The translations under genes were made by a program, and so were the position numbers. A DNA stretch of 64,000 nucleotides from Latrodectus hesperus (Eukaryota > Arthropoda > Arachnida > Araneae > Theridiidae), in assembly GCA_037975125.1 (NCBI GenBank), contig CM075860.1, positions 19,371,689-19,435,688 of the forward strand, in the 5' to 3' direction. The first letter of the stretch is position 1. Every line of letters starts with the position of its first letter. Below, in pieces: positions 23,118 to 37,550 of this stretch. A model generated the notes under the pieces. The model did not search any database and was not told the DNA's origin. It saw only the letters and a list, made by a program, of their open reading frames with translations.

Positions 23118-24249
23118 TTGGGGGCTAGTTAGACTTGGATCTACTGTTCAAAGTCCAGTTTAAAGTACTGAAAAATCAATCAAATTAGCCTATATTTTTC
23201 CAATTAACAAAAGTGAAGGACAAACTTAAAAATATTGTGACATTAACATTTAAAGACGCCTGTTTTTCTCACTGTTAACTATACGTACCTTGCTCTTGTC
23301 TAGAAAATTCGAAAAATTCATACATATATGCCTCGGATAACAAAATGAAAAATGTTGTTTATAAACAAATACTGTAAATAGAACTATTATAGCTAGAACG
23401 TATTTTCAATAAAAAAATTTGTATCTCTTATACTCTTTTAAGTTAATCCTTTTATTCCAACTATCACAGTCTCAAATCATTTCTCAAAGCCAAGCCGGGT
23501 AACTCAGCAAGAAAATTATAAGTGAAATTCAATATGAAATTCTATATTACGAATATTTGTGTCAAAAGAGAGTTCCTAAGAAACTTATATTATAATAATA
23601 GATTAAAAACTTACGTTAATAATGAAATCAATACTATTTTCATCGCACGTCAATAATTTTTCTTCTTGTTTTTAAAAAAAGTAATAAGGAAGAAAAGCGA
23701 AATAAATAAAAAAATATGTTCCAAATACTCATCTTCTTGAAGTAGGATTAAAAAAAGAAAACATTCTAGTGAAAAAGTATTTGTTAAGGGAAATTCTTGA
23801 AAAAAACAAATGTTGCAATTTTGTATTATTAAGTGATTGCAACATTTGCTTCGCTTAAATACTTTTCTTCTTTTTCGCATTGATTTGTTAATTATCGTAA
23901 TTGATCTAAATTACTTAGTCCATTAAGTACGCTCAAGATATTTTTCTAAATTTACCAGCTTCTTTAAATTAACGCTGAATTTCAATTTCTAATAAGTAAA
24001 GAAAAAGTGCAAGAATTTTTTATTAAAGTCAACAATACTCAAATTGATATCGTTGACTAGTTTCGGATTATATTTTATTTATTTAATTACGTAAATCATT
24101 AGAAGAAGCATTTGAAACTTTTACAAAAACCGAAAGCATTTTCCGGATGAATACAATTCGGAGATAGTTAACATTCTTCATAAAGAATTTTTATCGGTGT
24201 TCTAAAGCACTTTGTTTTTAAAACATCTTTCATCTTTGATATATAATAC
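23118..24249. other. AT-rich sequence after the LTR-like segment
   Basis: The first 45 bp or so may be internal retrotransposon sequence next to the LTR. Beyond that I see no coding trace. The minus-strand frame at 23650-23880 is Phe/Leu/Lys-rich low-complexity and is not recognised. Confidence 0.45.

Positions 24250-24333
<84 letters not shown>
24250..24333. repeat. (AT)n microsatellite, ~84 bp
   Basis: AT array with a single G at about 24262 (atatgtat) and a short gcatat exit at 24334. Confidence 0.97.
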
Positions 24334-26212
<1,879 letters not shown>

Positions 26213-26971
26213 TACAGGTAACCCTCCTATAACACGGTAGTTAGGTTCCTAGAAAATGCCGTGTTGTGTGAAATCGTGTTGTATGAGATTCAGAACTAGT
26301 ACAAAAAGGGGGGTTACGTTCCAAAAACTTATTAAAAACAAATATTTTTTTATTTCGACATAAACAACTTAATTTTTATTAAATAATAAATGTATATCCA
26401 ACACAAAATAAGAAAAAAATATTTTAATCTAACGTAACCCTAATTTAATGAATTTATTCGTCGTCACTGCTCAGTACAATCAACCGAGAACGTTTTTTGG
26501 GTGGAACGATATCGCCTTCACTTTCAGAACTTTTTTCTCTATTTAAAGTTGTTGTATGTTTTCCCCTCTTAAAAAAATCTGTAATCGAACTTTGCTGACT
26601 AGTTCTTACTAGGTCATTGTAAATTTCGCGGTATGGAGTTAAACAGTTTTGCAGCTCCCTTTTGAATTTTCGACTTCTTTCCGTGGAAGGGTCAGTTTTC
26701 AAGAAAAATGACTCGAGATTTTCCGCTAAGCATAGGCCTTCTTGTAATTCTTTTAATGTTAAATTCTTAACTGCACAATCTTCATCAGAGCTAGCGTCCT
26801 GAAAATCTATTCGATTTGCATCTAGGGATGCCGCCGACCGATAACAAGCTCTAACATTGGAACAAAACCGTGTTATAGGATGACGTGTTGTAGGAATTTT
26901 CCCGCAATTTACGAATCGTGTTATAGCGAAACCGTGTTATAAGATACCGTGTTATAGGAGGGTTACCTGTA
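26213..26971. mobile_element. Non-autonomous pogo/Tigger-type DNA transposon, 755 bp with TA target duplications
   Basis: The element spans 26215-26969 and is flanked by TA at 26213-26214 and 26970-26971, the TA target duplication of Tc1/mariner/pogo elements. The ends are perfect inverted repeats of at least 25 bp beginning CAGGTAACCCTCCTATAACA, which resemble known pogo/Tigger termini. Subterminal copies of cgtgttata or cgtgttgta occur at 26869, 26884, 26917, 26933 and 26948, with related copies at 26260 and 26275 and the inverted form at 26229; these could be transposase-binding sites. The interior keeps only the C-terminal end of a transposase on the minus strand. The DNA-binding domains and DDE catalytic core are absent, so it would need transposase supplied by another element. 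The identical ends suggest a fairly recent insertion. Confidence 0.9.
26454..26864 (-). pseudogene. pogo/Tigger transposase C-terminal fragment
   Basis: Reading from about 26864 to the stop at 26454, an unbroken frame encodes roughly 136 residues: an acidic stretch with IDFQDASSDEDCAVKN, then a helical region with LKELQEGLCLAENLESFF, then STERSRKFKRELQNCL and QQSSITDFFKRGK, and a basic, Ser/Asp-rich tail (PPKKRSRLIVLSSDDE). Tigger/jerky-type transposases typically end with such an acidic region, a helical block and an SxxxFF motif. No HTH or DDE catalytic motifs precede it, because the frame runs into the inverted-repeat region of the element at its 5' side. It has no plausible start codon; the only initiator-like codon, at 26702, is a TTG. 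The fragment is probably a passenger left by internal deletion of a longer transposon, and no activity is expected. Confidence 0.78.
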
Positions 26972-27394
26972 CTTAATGTAAGTTAATAATAAAATGTAAG
27001 TTATTACTAAAAAATAAGGAAAAATAACGAAAAAATAAAAGAAAAAAATAAGATTACATTATTATTTGATTCTCTCGATAAAGAACAAATTTATTTTATA
27101 AAAGGAAATAATTTCTACTATGTGGTAAGCAATTAAATATTTATGAACTCAGCTTGTTATTCACATTTGGTGTTTCTTCATGTGTTTTATAATAAAATAA
27201 CTACTTTTTGGATGCTTTTCAGCGAACATATTATGAAATAAATAATAAAACACACATATTCTTATGCAATAATTTTGAAAAAAATACTGACATAGTTTAT
27301 CTAATAGATAAAATTGATTTTCATTGTGTACTAAAAATTATATAACTTAAAAAATTTTAATATAATTATAATGTAAAGTTACCTTAGATTTAGA
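26972..27394. other. AT-rich unique sequence
   Basis: Short spacer between the pogo/Tigger element and the LINE tail. No features are recognised. Confidence 0.6.
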
Positions 27395-27696
27395 TTTAAG
27401 ATAGGGTGGTTCCAAAAGAATTTAGCACCGCGACCATAGGTCTATTGTACTATACTCCTCAGAAAGCCCTACTTTAAGAAACCAGTGGCTGAAGCAAAAT
27501 TCAGCAAACATTTTACAGTAATTTTCTGCAACATCCAAGGTTCAATCAAGTGCTGTCCCAGGTGTTCAAATTTATGTGCGGAAAAAGTTTCACATTCACA
27601 TAAGATGTGTATCGAAGATTCTTCCATATAAGAACAACCTCTACAAGTGGGATCATATGAAACTCCCATTATGGTGAGATGTCTTTTAATAAAATG
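27395..27696 (-). pseudogene. Non-LTR retrotransposon (Jockey-type LINE) 3' end
   Basis: The minus-strand frame ending at 27469 encodes HFIKRHLTIMGVSYDPTCRG, then CSYMEESSIHILCECETF and a C-terminal tail ending LLNFASATGFLK. The CX2C-X8-HX4C pattern (TCRGC ... HILCEC) and the glutamate-rich loop match the conserved segment near the C terminus of Jockey-clade polyproteins, after the reverse transcriptase and RNase H regions. Only about 76 residues remain before a short 3' noncoding part (27395-27468). Reverse transcriptase and endonuclease domains are absent, so this is a 5'-truncated copy, the usual outcome of LINE insertion, or an eroded one. I see no clear poly-A tail. Motif recognition is good; clade assignment is tentative. 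Confidence 0.75.
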
Positions 27697-29100
<1,404 letters not shown>

Positions 29101-29475
29101 CTTCACCCTCATTGAGCTTCTCATAATTTTGAACTACTATCAGGTGATGAGATCACACCTGAGCTGGCATTTTCCTCTCTACATACAAGCTACACTAGCC
29201 GAAGGATTTTGGATATCAACATTATCTTGGATACGTCTCCAACCCATGAAGTTCCAGCAACCTAGTGAAAGATAATGTGGGCAACCTTTCATACGTTACT
29301 TGTGACAAGCTAAATTTCACTTTCTTGATCTTGAAGGAAGTGTCGTGAAGTTAGTGAGCTGCTGAAGTTCAATAGATGTGTATAAATAACATTTGATTTC
29401 GATAACACCATACTGATATATAATCCTGATCTCATGGCTACGATTGCTTTGACTTAAACCAACAAATGATAGGGA
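29101..29475. other. Unclassified higher-GC block
   Basis: This stretch is clearly less AT-biased than its surroundings and contains long non-repetitive text (for example gtctccaacccatgaagttc). It probably belongs to an old mobile element, possibly a noncoding or LTR part, but I found no protein motif, terminal repeats or tRNA-like boxes on either strand. Confidence 0.35.
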
Positions 29476-32400
29476 TGGGTATCCAAATGAACCGATAGAG
29501 TTTTATTGAATGAATAATTTTTCCTTGTAAACTAAGATGGATATATTAGTGATTACTCTCTACATCATCATACTGTTTCATCAACTGATATAACCATTTT
29601 TTGAAGTAGTTATAGTTCTACTTCTACACCTTGTAGTATCGAAATTAGATTATTTGATTAGCTAATCAAATACGTTCAAAATATTGCAATCTGTAATACT
29701 TTCTCATATTTATAAACTGTAATCGAGTATATTTTAACTTAACTATATAAGCTCATACATTATCTAAGGTTTTTTCTTCGTCTATTAAATTGCATTGCTT
29801 TCCTAACAAAAGTCCATTTTACATGTCTGTCACTCGTAAAGATGTTTATTCACTTATTTGAGATCTACTAGCCCTAAATATATTACGCACTAGAACAATA
29901 AGCAGAAATCCGCGAAGTATGAAGGCAATACGGACTATCATTCCCCAAGAAAGTTTCTGTAAAACAATATCCTGGTGTAGAACAATGATTATTGCTATTA
30001 TTGAAGGTAACATTCATTATTTATTTATTTATCACTCTTCACATCTCAAGCAAAGTGAATGTTGTGTCTTCAAACTGTTCAAAGTTACATTGCTTTAAAT
30101 TTATTGTTAATTTAATATTATTTATATTATAATTAATATTTAAAAACAATAAATTTAATAGCAGTTAATATTTCTTTTTCCTTGGTAAATTTATAATTGT
30201 TAATAATGTATGCAAAATTTATTTTCTTCTCTTAGTGAATAAATAAACTATAGAATAATAATATATAAATATATTTTAGTACATATAAAATAGTGCTTGT
30301 GCTAATGAAAACGATTTAACTCCTCGTAAAATTCGCATATATTTAAAATTGAAATAATTAAATAATAAATTAATAAACTATAATATTATTATAACTCAGC
30401 AAGTACATATTTATTTATAAGTAAGCATTCATTAAAAACTAAGAAATTAATTACCTTTTTTTAAAATAAAACATGTTTTTAAAATAATAAAAGTGTATTT
30501 TATTTTGCCTAAACCTGGTTCAACAGAAGCGAAATAGGGTGACGTTCAAAACTGATTAAATAATAAATTCACAAAAATTTCTCTCCTCTATATTTTAATG
30601 CATAAAAACAAAAAGCAAATGAAATATTTTGGTTTATTAAGTTTCTTTCTTCTTATCCTAGATGTGGTTTTTGGTTTATTCTCTTTATTATTACAAGAAA
30701 AAGATTCCTCTGAATTAAGTTTCTCCCGGTACTTCATATTAGTAAATAGAAAAAGTAACTAATCGAAAGATAAAAGAGAATATTCTTTTGTCATTTGTAC
30801 AGATCAATGCATGAGTTGCATGATAATTTTGTTTCATATCTTTGCTTTACCATTGAAAGAAAACGGAGCTACTAAATTAATTTAAGTCAAATAAATGTCA
30901 TTTAATCCTATAAAGCATTCTTGAAGTGTATTATTTATGAATTTTCCTAACAAAGTATAATTAGAGCATTTATTGTTCCTTTTCACATTTTAATATCAAT
31001 ATTTGTTAAATTAACATTTATATCCTTATATTAATTATCCTTTAAATTTTTGCTATAATGTTACTTTACTTAGACATTACTCATTACAAAATATTATGGT
31101 CAGTTATCAATAAATTTTTGAAAGTTTTATTTACACTTTATAAACAGTTGTTTTGAAATATCTATTTATAAAGTGGAAATAATTATTATTTGCTTTTAAT
31201 TGCGAGAAAACTTAAATTTATTTTTTAGAATTGTGTTGTTGATTTTTTAATAAAATAGTAATGTGTTTCTTCTATAAAATTCAGTATACTAAAACAAAAA
31301 TATATATAATTATAAAAAAGTGCTTCAAAAGTTAAGATTATTTAAAAAATAATGATGAAATACAATTTAATTATATATGTATTAATAAAAATAAAAGTAC
31401 CAATAGAAATATGAAACTTTCTCTATGATAATTATAGTTAAAACACGCAGAAAAACTCCCAAAAACTATACTCTGAAAAATTATCGAATTGCAGAAATTA
31501 ATGTTTTTGTTAAGATAAATTCTGTTATTAAAAACTATTATAAATAAATGTTAAAAGAATTTAAATTTAGGAAATAAGTTTCCCAATACTATTTTGCACC
31601 GAAACTTTTATCATAGAAAAAATATCTACAATATGAGAAGAAAATGTCTTGGTAAGAAAGAATTAACTCATCATGTCATCCTAACCTAATAATGTCAAGG
31701 AATTTCCTACCTGAATGGTATTTTGTGCTTTTCTTGGGACTTCTTTCCTTGGGTATCCGCTCAAATATTTGCCTAATATTTAACAGTCTGTCTCCAGTGC
31801 AGCAAATGAAAGTTTCTTACTGACAAAAGATTGCTTCTGTTTGTCTCTCTTGTTTGCAATGATTGTAATCATGTTTCTTTGCTCATAAAGAAGTCCAAAT
31901 AAAGTAAGCAAGTGCTAATTGTTTCATAATTACGTATTTAAATTAAACATCAAATGAATATTTTGGGACTATTATTTGATATACCTAGACTCGTAAAAAA
32001 GCATTTTAATAGATTACTTGAAATGCTATCAAATAAAAGAAGAATAGTAAAATTAGACCTTGTTGATAAATTATTAAAAATATCATATGATTTATTTATC
32101 GAGAATATTTTTTCACAGTATCATTTATTATTAAATAAAATGCTGAAAAATCATTAAATAAAATGTAAAAAATATAATCACACATATTATGAAATTTTTG
32201 ACATTTATTTAGTAACATTAAAGAATGACTTAGATAAGTTATGAGCCTAATATAGCAGAAACATGTATCTATAAGAATGAATTGAAAAGAAAATCATATG
32301 TCTAATTAAATATGTTACTTCTGTTCAATTTTAACATATTTACTGTTAAAATATGCATAGAAAATTATGAAATAATTTTTGGTGTATTAAATTGTCTTAT

Positions 32401-33080
32401 AAATGAAATATAAGTGATACATTTTATAAATAATATTACACAAATAATACAACTTACTTTATTAAGTATTTTCATTATACTTTACAATAATTTGATGTAA
32501 GATTCAAAGAAATAAGAGGATACGAAATTCTAAGAAACTCCATATATTCCAGAACAGGTTGAACATCTTCAATTTTAAGTTAGTTATGTTAGATGAGTCA
32601 TTAAATTTTCATACCTTTTTTCTTTTTTGAATTCTCATTTTAAGTTGAATTTAATATTTTCCTTCTCTTACCTTTCATTCGGCAATATTTTCTGCAAAGT
32701 AGAAGCAAAAATAATATACCTATGAATAATATATACAAAGCTTAGTTGACATTCGATGCACCATATGAAAATATCTTGATAACATATAGCAACACTACTA
32801 TAACATAATCTGCATATTAATTTAAGTTAAAATAATAAAAATTAACGAGTGTATGGAAGAGACTATGATGCAATTGGGAAAACTTACGTGTAATCAAATC
32901 AAATTACATGTTTGCGTGAAACAGAGGTTTATTACTGCTTTTAACAAATAATATGCAGCATTATTTTTAATAGAACATTTTGCTCTTTTTTCAGTAATAT
33001 TGTTTTTTAGAGGTAATAATTAGGTCAGTAATGAAAATGAACAACGAAATAAATAACAGAATAATAGAGCAGTGAAGAGA

Positions 33081-33084
<4 letters not shown>
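29476..33084. other. AT-rich unique sequence
   Basis: A weakly GC-richer patch lies at 31650-31900 with no recognisable content. The frame at 31954-32157 (67 codons, Leu/Ile/Lys-rich) has no motif. No RNA gene or transposon remnant is recognised. Confidence 0.55.

Positions 33085-33170
<86 letters not shown>
33085..33170. repeat. (AT)n microsatellite, ~86 bp
   Basis: Uninterrupted AT array between aactat and tcaaagc. Confidence 0.97.
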
Positions 33171-33173
<3 letters not shown>

Positions 33174-33508
33174 AAGCATAATATCACGCTTTGTTATAAA
33201 AATTCCAATACATCTTACGAGTGTATGAATGTATTATAATAAAAAAGAGTATAATGATATATATATTTCAGACATTTTCATGAACACATAAATTTAGCAT
33301 TCGATTTCATAGATATAAAAAGTTTCTTAAATATATATAACATTTAAATATATATAAAATTAAAATTTTTAACAGGCAAATCTATCATTACAAAAATTTA
33401 ATATTTATAAATTTTTCTTACTTTTTTTGCATAACTGACTGTCATTTTTATAACTGATTTTCTTTACCGATTTTTTATACACGTTACATTTATATAACTG
33501 ATTTTCTG
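33171..33508. other. AT-rich sequence with short tandem motif
   Basis: The unit ataactgattttct and variants recur near 33430, 33450 and 33495, leading into the hairpin. Confidence 0.6.
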
Positions 33509-33550
33509 AACTTAACATCAGTCTTCTTGCCCGAAGACTGATGTTAAGTT
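33509..33550. repeat. Perfect hairpin, 18-bp arms, 6-nt loop
   Basis: Arm 1 aacttaacatcagtcttc (33509-33526) pairs exactly with 33533-33550 around the loop ttgccc. An 18-bp stem with no mismatch and a GC-containing loop stands out against this AT-rich background. The stem is shorter than a usual animal pre-miRNA and has no bulges. It could be a miniature palindromic element or a simple foldback from replication; nothing shows that it is transcribed. Confidence 0.85.
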
Positions 33551-35390
33551 TGTTTGAGTGTTCTATATAATATTATAATCTTTTTAAAGTTCTCAGAAAA
33601 ATTCCTGAAGCCCACAGAAAAGAATAAAAATCACTAATTTCTATAATTAAATAAAAAACTATACACGTAGTTTTTTATTCTCTAACATGAAAGCAATGCT
33701 TTTGTCAATCGAAATTTGAACCAGATATGTGCACACGCTATAAATCATTAAATGAAAAGTTAAAAAAAGTTTTAAATGTTTGCTATTTTTCTTGAACAAT
33801 ATTATAAAAATATTTTTTAAAATAGAAATAAGTTTTAAATTATATATAGAATTTTTTGGAAATTTTGTCAGATTATAATGAGAAACCGTGTAAAAATATT
33901 CTAAGTTGCTTAAAAAGTTTTCAAACAATATTTTTCTTCTTCTAATGCTAAATATTTTTGATATACTAGTAATTGCACTGATTAAAATTTAATGGAATAT
34001 TAACTTCAAAGATTTCAAAAATAATCTTTTAAAAATTTTCATGTATTACTTTTCCTATTCAAGAATGATTTATTATATATACTTTTCACATTAAATTAAA
34101 TGTAAATTTTTATATAATCTCAAAAGAGTCTAAGTATTAATGACTAATATTTAAATTAGAACTATCATATTTTTACAGCAGTACTAGAATAACTAATGAT
34201 TAATAAAAACGTTAGGAAAGTAAAGCTACAGTATGATTTTAATGTAATATATAGTCAGTTTTGCTGTGAAAAAATAAAAAAAACTGAAGTTACCCTGCAC
34301 GACTATTTTTTTATTCATTTATTATATATTTAAAAATGTAGAATTAATTTAAGCTAGACATATGATTAAGGCATTCAAGCAGTAAAATTTTCTACCTAAG
34401 GTAATTTGAGCATCATCTTAATAACTTTTTTTTAAAGATTACTTCAATAACAGGCTTTTGCTTCGCAAGAAGTTTTGATACTAACTATAAAACTTATCGC
34501 TAAAAGGGAAGTTTTTTTTAATTTTTTTCCTTTTACAGACTTTTAAGCATGTCAATTAAAATATTAAGTATTTTATCGGAGGAAAAACAATTTTTATTAA
34601 TAAAATGTAAAACCTAAGAGATTATGCAAAAATAATTTTCTTTTATTTCTTTTAAAGATTATTTTAATTTGTGTAAATCAAAAAGCAAAAATGAGACAAA
34701 TTTATAACATGATATTTAACTAGTTTACTGAGTGCCAAATTAAAATTTTTATGATAGGCTATTAAAGAGTTGTTTAATAAATTAGTAATTTAAAAAATTT
34801 ATAAAACTTTTATGATATTATTTAGAATGTATCATTAATGTATAATAGATATTAATACAATAATTTTAACTTTTGCAATAAAAAATAATTTTAATTACTA
34901 ATATTTTAGCTAAAAAACTAATTTCTTTTATACTTTAAGTTACTGTTGACAAAAAATAGCACAATTTACAATAGTAATTTTGCAATTAATAAGAATACTA
35001 AAAGTGTAAAGGATTGTTCAAATTGACATTTTTATTTCTCATTTCTACAGTTTGCTTCTTAATTAAAAATGTTAGTAATGGTATAAAGTTTTATGTTAAA
35101 TAATAAAATATGTTAATTTAATAATAATAAAATTTGTTCGTTTATTTAAAGCAAGAAATATCTGAATCAATTAAGTTGCAATGTAACAAGAATAAATTTA
35201 ACCCATATAAATCGTATTAAATACATATTTAACCAAAAATATAAAATATACTGGTATTAGCATAAAAAATTAAGTATTATTCACATGCTTATACGTATAT
35301 ATAAGAATATATTTATGTAGATAGCAATGCTTTATTATGCAAATTAAATGAAAGCTATTGATGATACCTAATTTTACGCTACAAGGAGGA
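33551..35390. other. AT-rich unique sequence
   Basis: No gene seen. The minus-strand frame at 33659-33928 is Phe/Leu/Asn-rich low-complexity. The approach to the next transposon fossil (35340-35390) shows no clear terminal inverted repeat. Confidence 0.55.
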
Positions 35391-36440
35391 GAGTTTAAAA
35401 ATGGGGTACATTGAGGACCTGTGTGGCAAAGAAAGAAATGTGTTTACGACTGATCTGTACGTCGCTCATTGCCACGACTATGTAGGTAAGACACGGAAGA
35501 AGAAGGTGGATGATGTTTTACGAGTAGAAATATCAGCCGCCTGGAAAACGTGCGTACTTCAATGCTGTTCCTTGGGCTACAGCAGAGACATTCTGTAGTA
35601 ACCATGGTACTAGGAATTACCCAAAGTTTCCTCCCTACGCTGAGGCAACTATTTAGTGTCCAAATCAGCTATTGCTTACCGCAATACATCCTTTTTAAGG
35701 CAAAGCCTGTACAGAAGTTTCAGACAGTATGTTCGCCCACCGGTCAGATGTGTTCTACTTAAAGCAACTCACTGTCACAAGACTGGAGTGGAGAACACTC
35801 AATGTGGTTACTTTCACAATGGATTTTTGTTATGGTTTTCGTCGAGTCAAGGTTTAGCATGAAGTATGATTCACGGCTTGCATTCATATGAAAAACATCA
35901 GGTACATAGTACTATTAAGACAATATCTTTGAACGCCCAAGTTACGGTGGTGTCAGAGGTCTTGTTTAGAAAAGCATTTTACATAACTCAAGAATAGATT
36001 TGCATCTTCAAATTGGAACCAAGACAGGCTAAACCTATTGAGACATCATTTTGGAAGAACATGTCGTTTTTATGGTGCCTTACATAGGGAATTTATGTTT
36101 TCTGATGACACTAACTGTTTTCTTCGTTCCGACATAATCGACGACTACCATCAGTACATGTATATTCTTGCATATAATTATACTAGGGTTTTCCACGGAT
36201 ATGAATCTGATAGAGCATGTGTGGGACATGCGTGGTCGATGAATTACAGTCTATCAACCTACTCCTATATCTGTACTTGAAATTTGAAGAGTATTTCTTG
36301 CTGATTAGAGTTCTCAGACGTGTGTGAACTTCGATAATGTGATCCTCAGCATGCCTTGGCGTTGTATGAACTGTGTATCCTCGTACGGGAAACATCAGAT
36401 ATATTAACCATCATGCATTAACCATGAGCGATACGTGGTG
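35391..36440 (+). pseudogene. Tc1/mariner (DD34E) transposase fossil C, near full length
   Basis: The most complete Tc1-type fossil in the window. The N-terminal part is weak, but basic stretches such as GKTRKKKVDDVLR (in 35401-35598) and RPPVRCVLLKATHCHKTG (in 35656-35862) fit the linker before the catalytic core. At 35841 the frame reads VESRFSMKYDSR: Tc1 proteins have the first catalytic Asp before ESRF, and here that codon is GTC (Val), consistent with one A-to-T change. The sequence continues through ERPSYGGVRGLV and NSRIDLHLQIGT with stops and shifts. Near the end DMNLIEHVWDMRGR (36198) carries the catalytic Glu at 36213. The frame then decays through SMPWRCMNCV to about 36400. It is nonfunctional because of the lost Asp, several stops and frameshifts. 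Its length is about that expected for a Tc1 transposase (roughly 340 codons). Ends are approximate. Confidence 0.85.
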
Positions 36441-37156
36441 TAAGTTCTCTGGAGAGCTGTAATCGTGGCTAGTATGCCTGGTATCAAATTTTAACCATTT
36501 ATTTTGTTCTTTTTCATTTGCATAATATAATATTTTTATGGATGTATCAATGTTTTATATGTAAACGTTTGTTTTGTTTTTACAAGTTTAGTTTCCATCA
36601 TTATCCTTAACTTATTTACATGAGTGTAAATTAAAACAAAAAGAATAAAAAAAATCACTTGATTTTTAAGTTTAAACATGAAACTCAAATGTTTGATGCA
36701 TACAATTATATAGATTTTACAACATATATTTCTCAAATTACATTTATTCTCGAGATATGAATTGAAAAATATGAAATTAAGTCAATGAAAACAAAAACAG
36801 AACTCACATTAGCTTATTTTGTACATGGCCCTGAAAAATAATTCAAGGAATAACAAATGATTTCTCTGATTAAAATTTCCATTTAAACATTAGACAAAAC
36901 TCTACAGTTTAACAAATATGTACACATTACAAAACTATTTAACTAATAAAGCCTCGAAATAAAGTCTCATATAGATAATATTTAAATACAATCGAATGAG
37001 ATATGTAATGTTTGGACATTTTCTCTAGTTATTGTATTATTAAATATAGAAGTTGAGAGAGAGAGGGAAACACTTTTATCCACATTCTAATACGTTTCCG
37101 GTCAATGACATATCACAAAAAGAGGAAATGCATTTGCTAATAAAACCAAACAGAAA
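36441..37156. other. AT-rich sequence after Tc1 fossil C
   Basis: The first 60 bp may be transposon 3' sequence. A short GA run lies near 37040-37056. No gene is seen; the minus-strand frame at 36536-36736 is not recognised. Confidence 0.5.
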
Positions 37157-37550
37157 GTATAAAATTGAAACTTTTTCAAAAATCGTAAAAATTAGATTTT
37201 AGATAATTGTTTTTTTTTTTCCTTAAATTTGAATTTCGTAAATTCAATTTTGTAATACAAAAATAAAGGAGGATCCGATGCAATTAATATTTTTCTCTTT
37301 TTCTGACGTTACAACATAGATAATTTTAAAATGATTTAAAGAATAATAAGCTTTGTGAACCTATTGAATGACTGATTAACACAGACACAATTGAAAGAGA
37401 ATACTGGTGATATATTGAAGACAGTGGAATACTCCAGATTAAAATATAAAACTAACACGTTTTCAAATACCGTAAAAAATATATCATATATTGTTGTTTT
37501 TATGAAATTTAAATTTAGGTATGCAGTAATAAAGAGCATCCGATAAGACA
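37157..37550. repeat. Diverged local direct duplication (two ~130-bp units)
   Basis: Unit 1 (about 37157-37290) and unit 2 (about 37441-37550) share an ordered series of words: aagtataaaa then ttttcaaa, cgtaaaaa, ttgttttt, aattt.aattt, and aataaag..ATCCGAT. Spacing is conserved with small indels, so they look like old tandem or nearby duplicates. No protein or terminal-repeat signature was found. The minus-strand frame 37336-37599 crosses unit 2 but has no known motif. Confidence 0.55.

Noticed and set aside
22708..23163. Two 87-codon frames on opposite strands in the LTR-like segment
   Set aside because: No recognisable domain; both fall within the putative LTR, and frames of this length occur by chance in less AT-rich sequence.
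26454..26702. Independent 82-codon host gene starting at 26702
   Set aside because: The initiator would be a TTG, the frame continues upstream without interruption, and it lies wholly inside a transposon with clear inverted repeats.
33509..33550. Rho-independent terminator or microRNA precursor
   Set aside because: Eukaryotic context rules out the bacterial terminator; the stem is short and unbulged for a pre-miRNA and there is no expression evidence.
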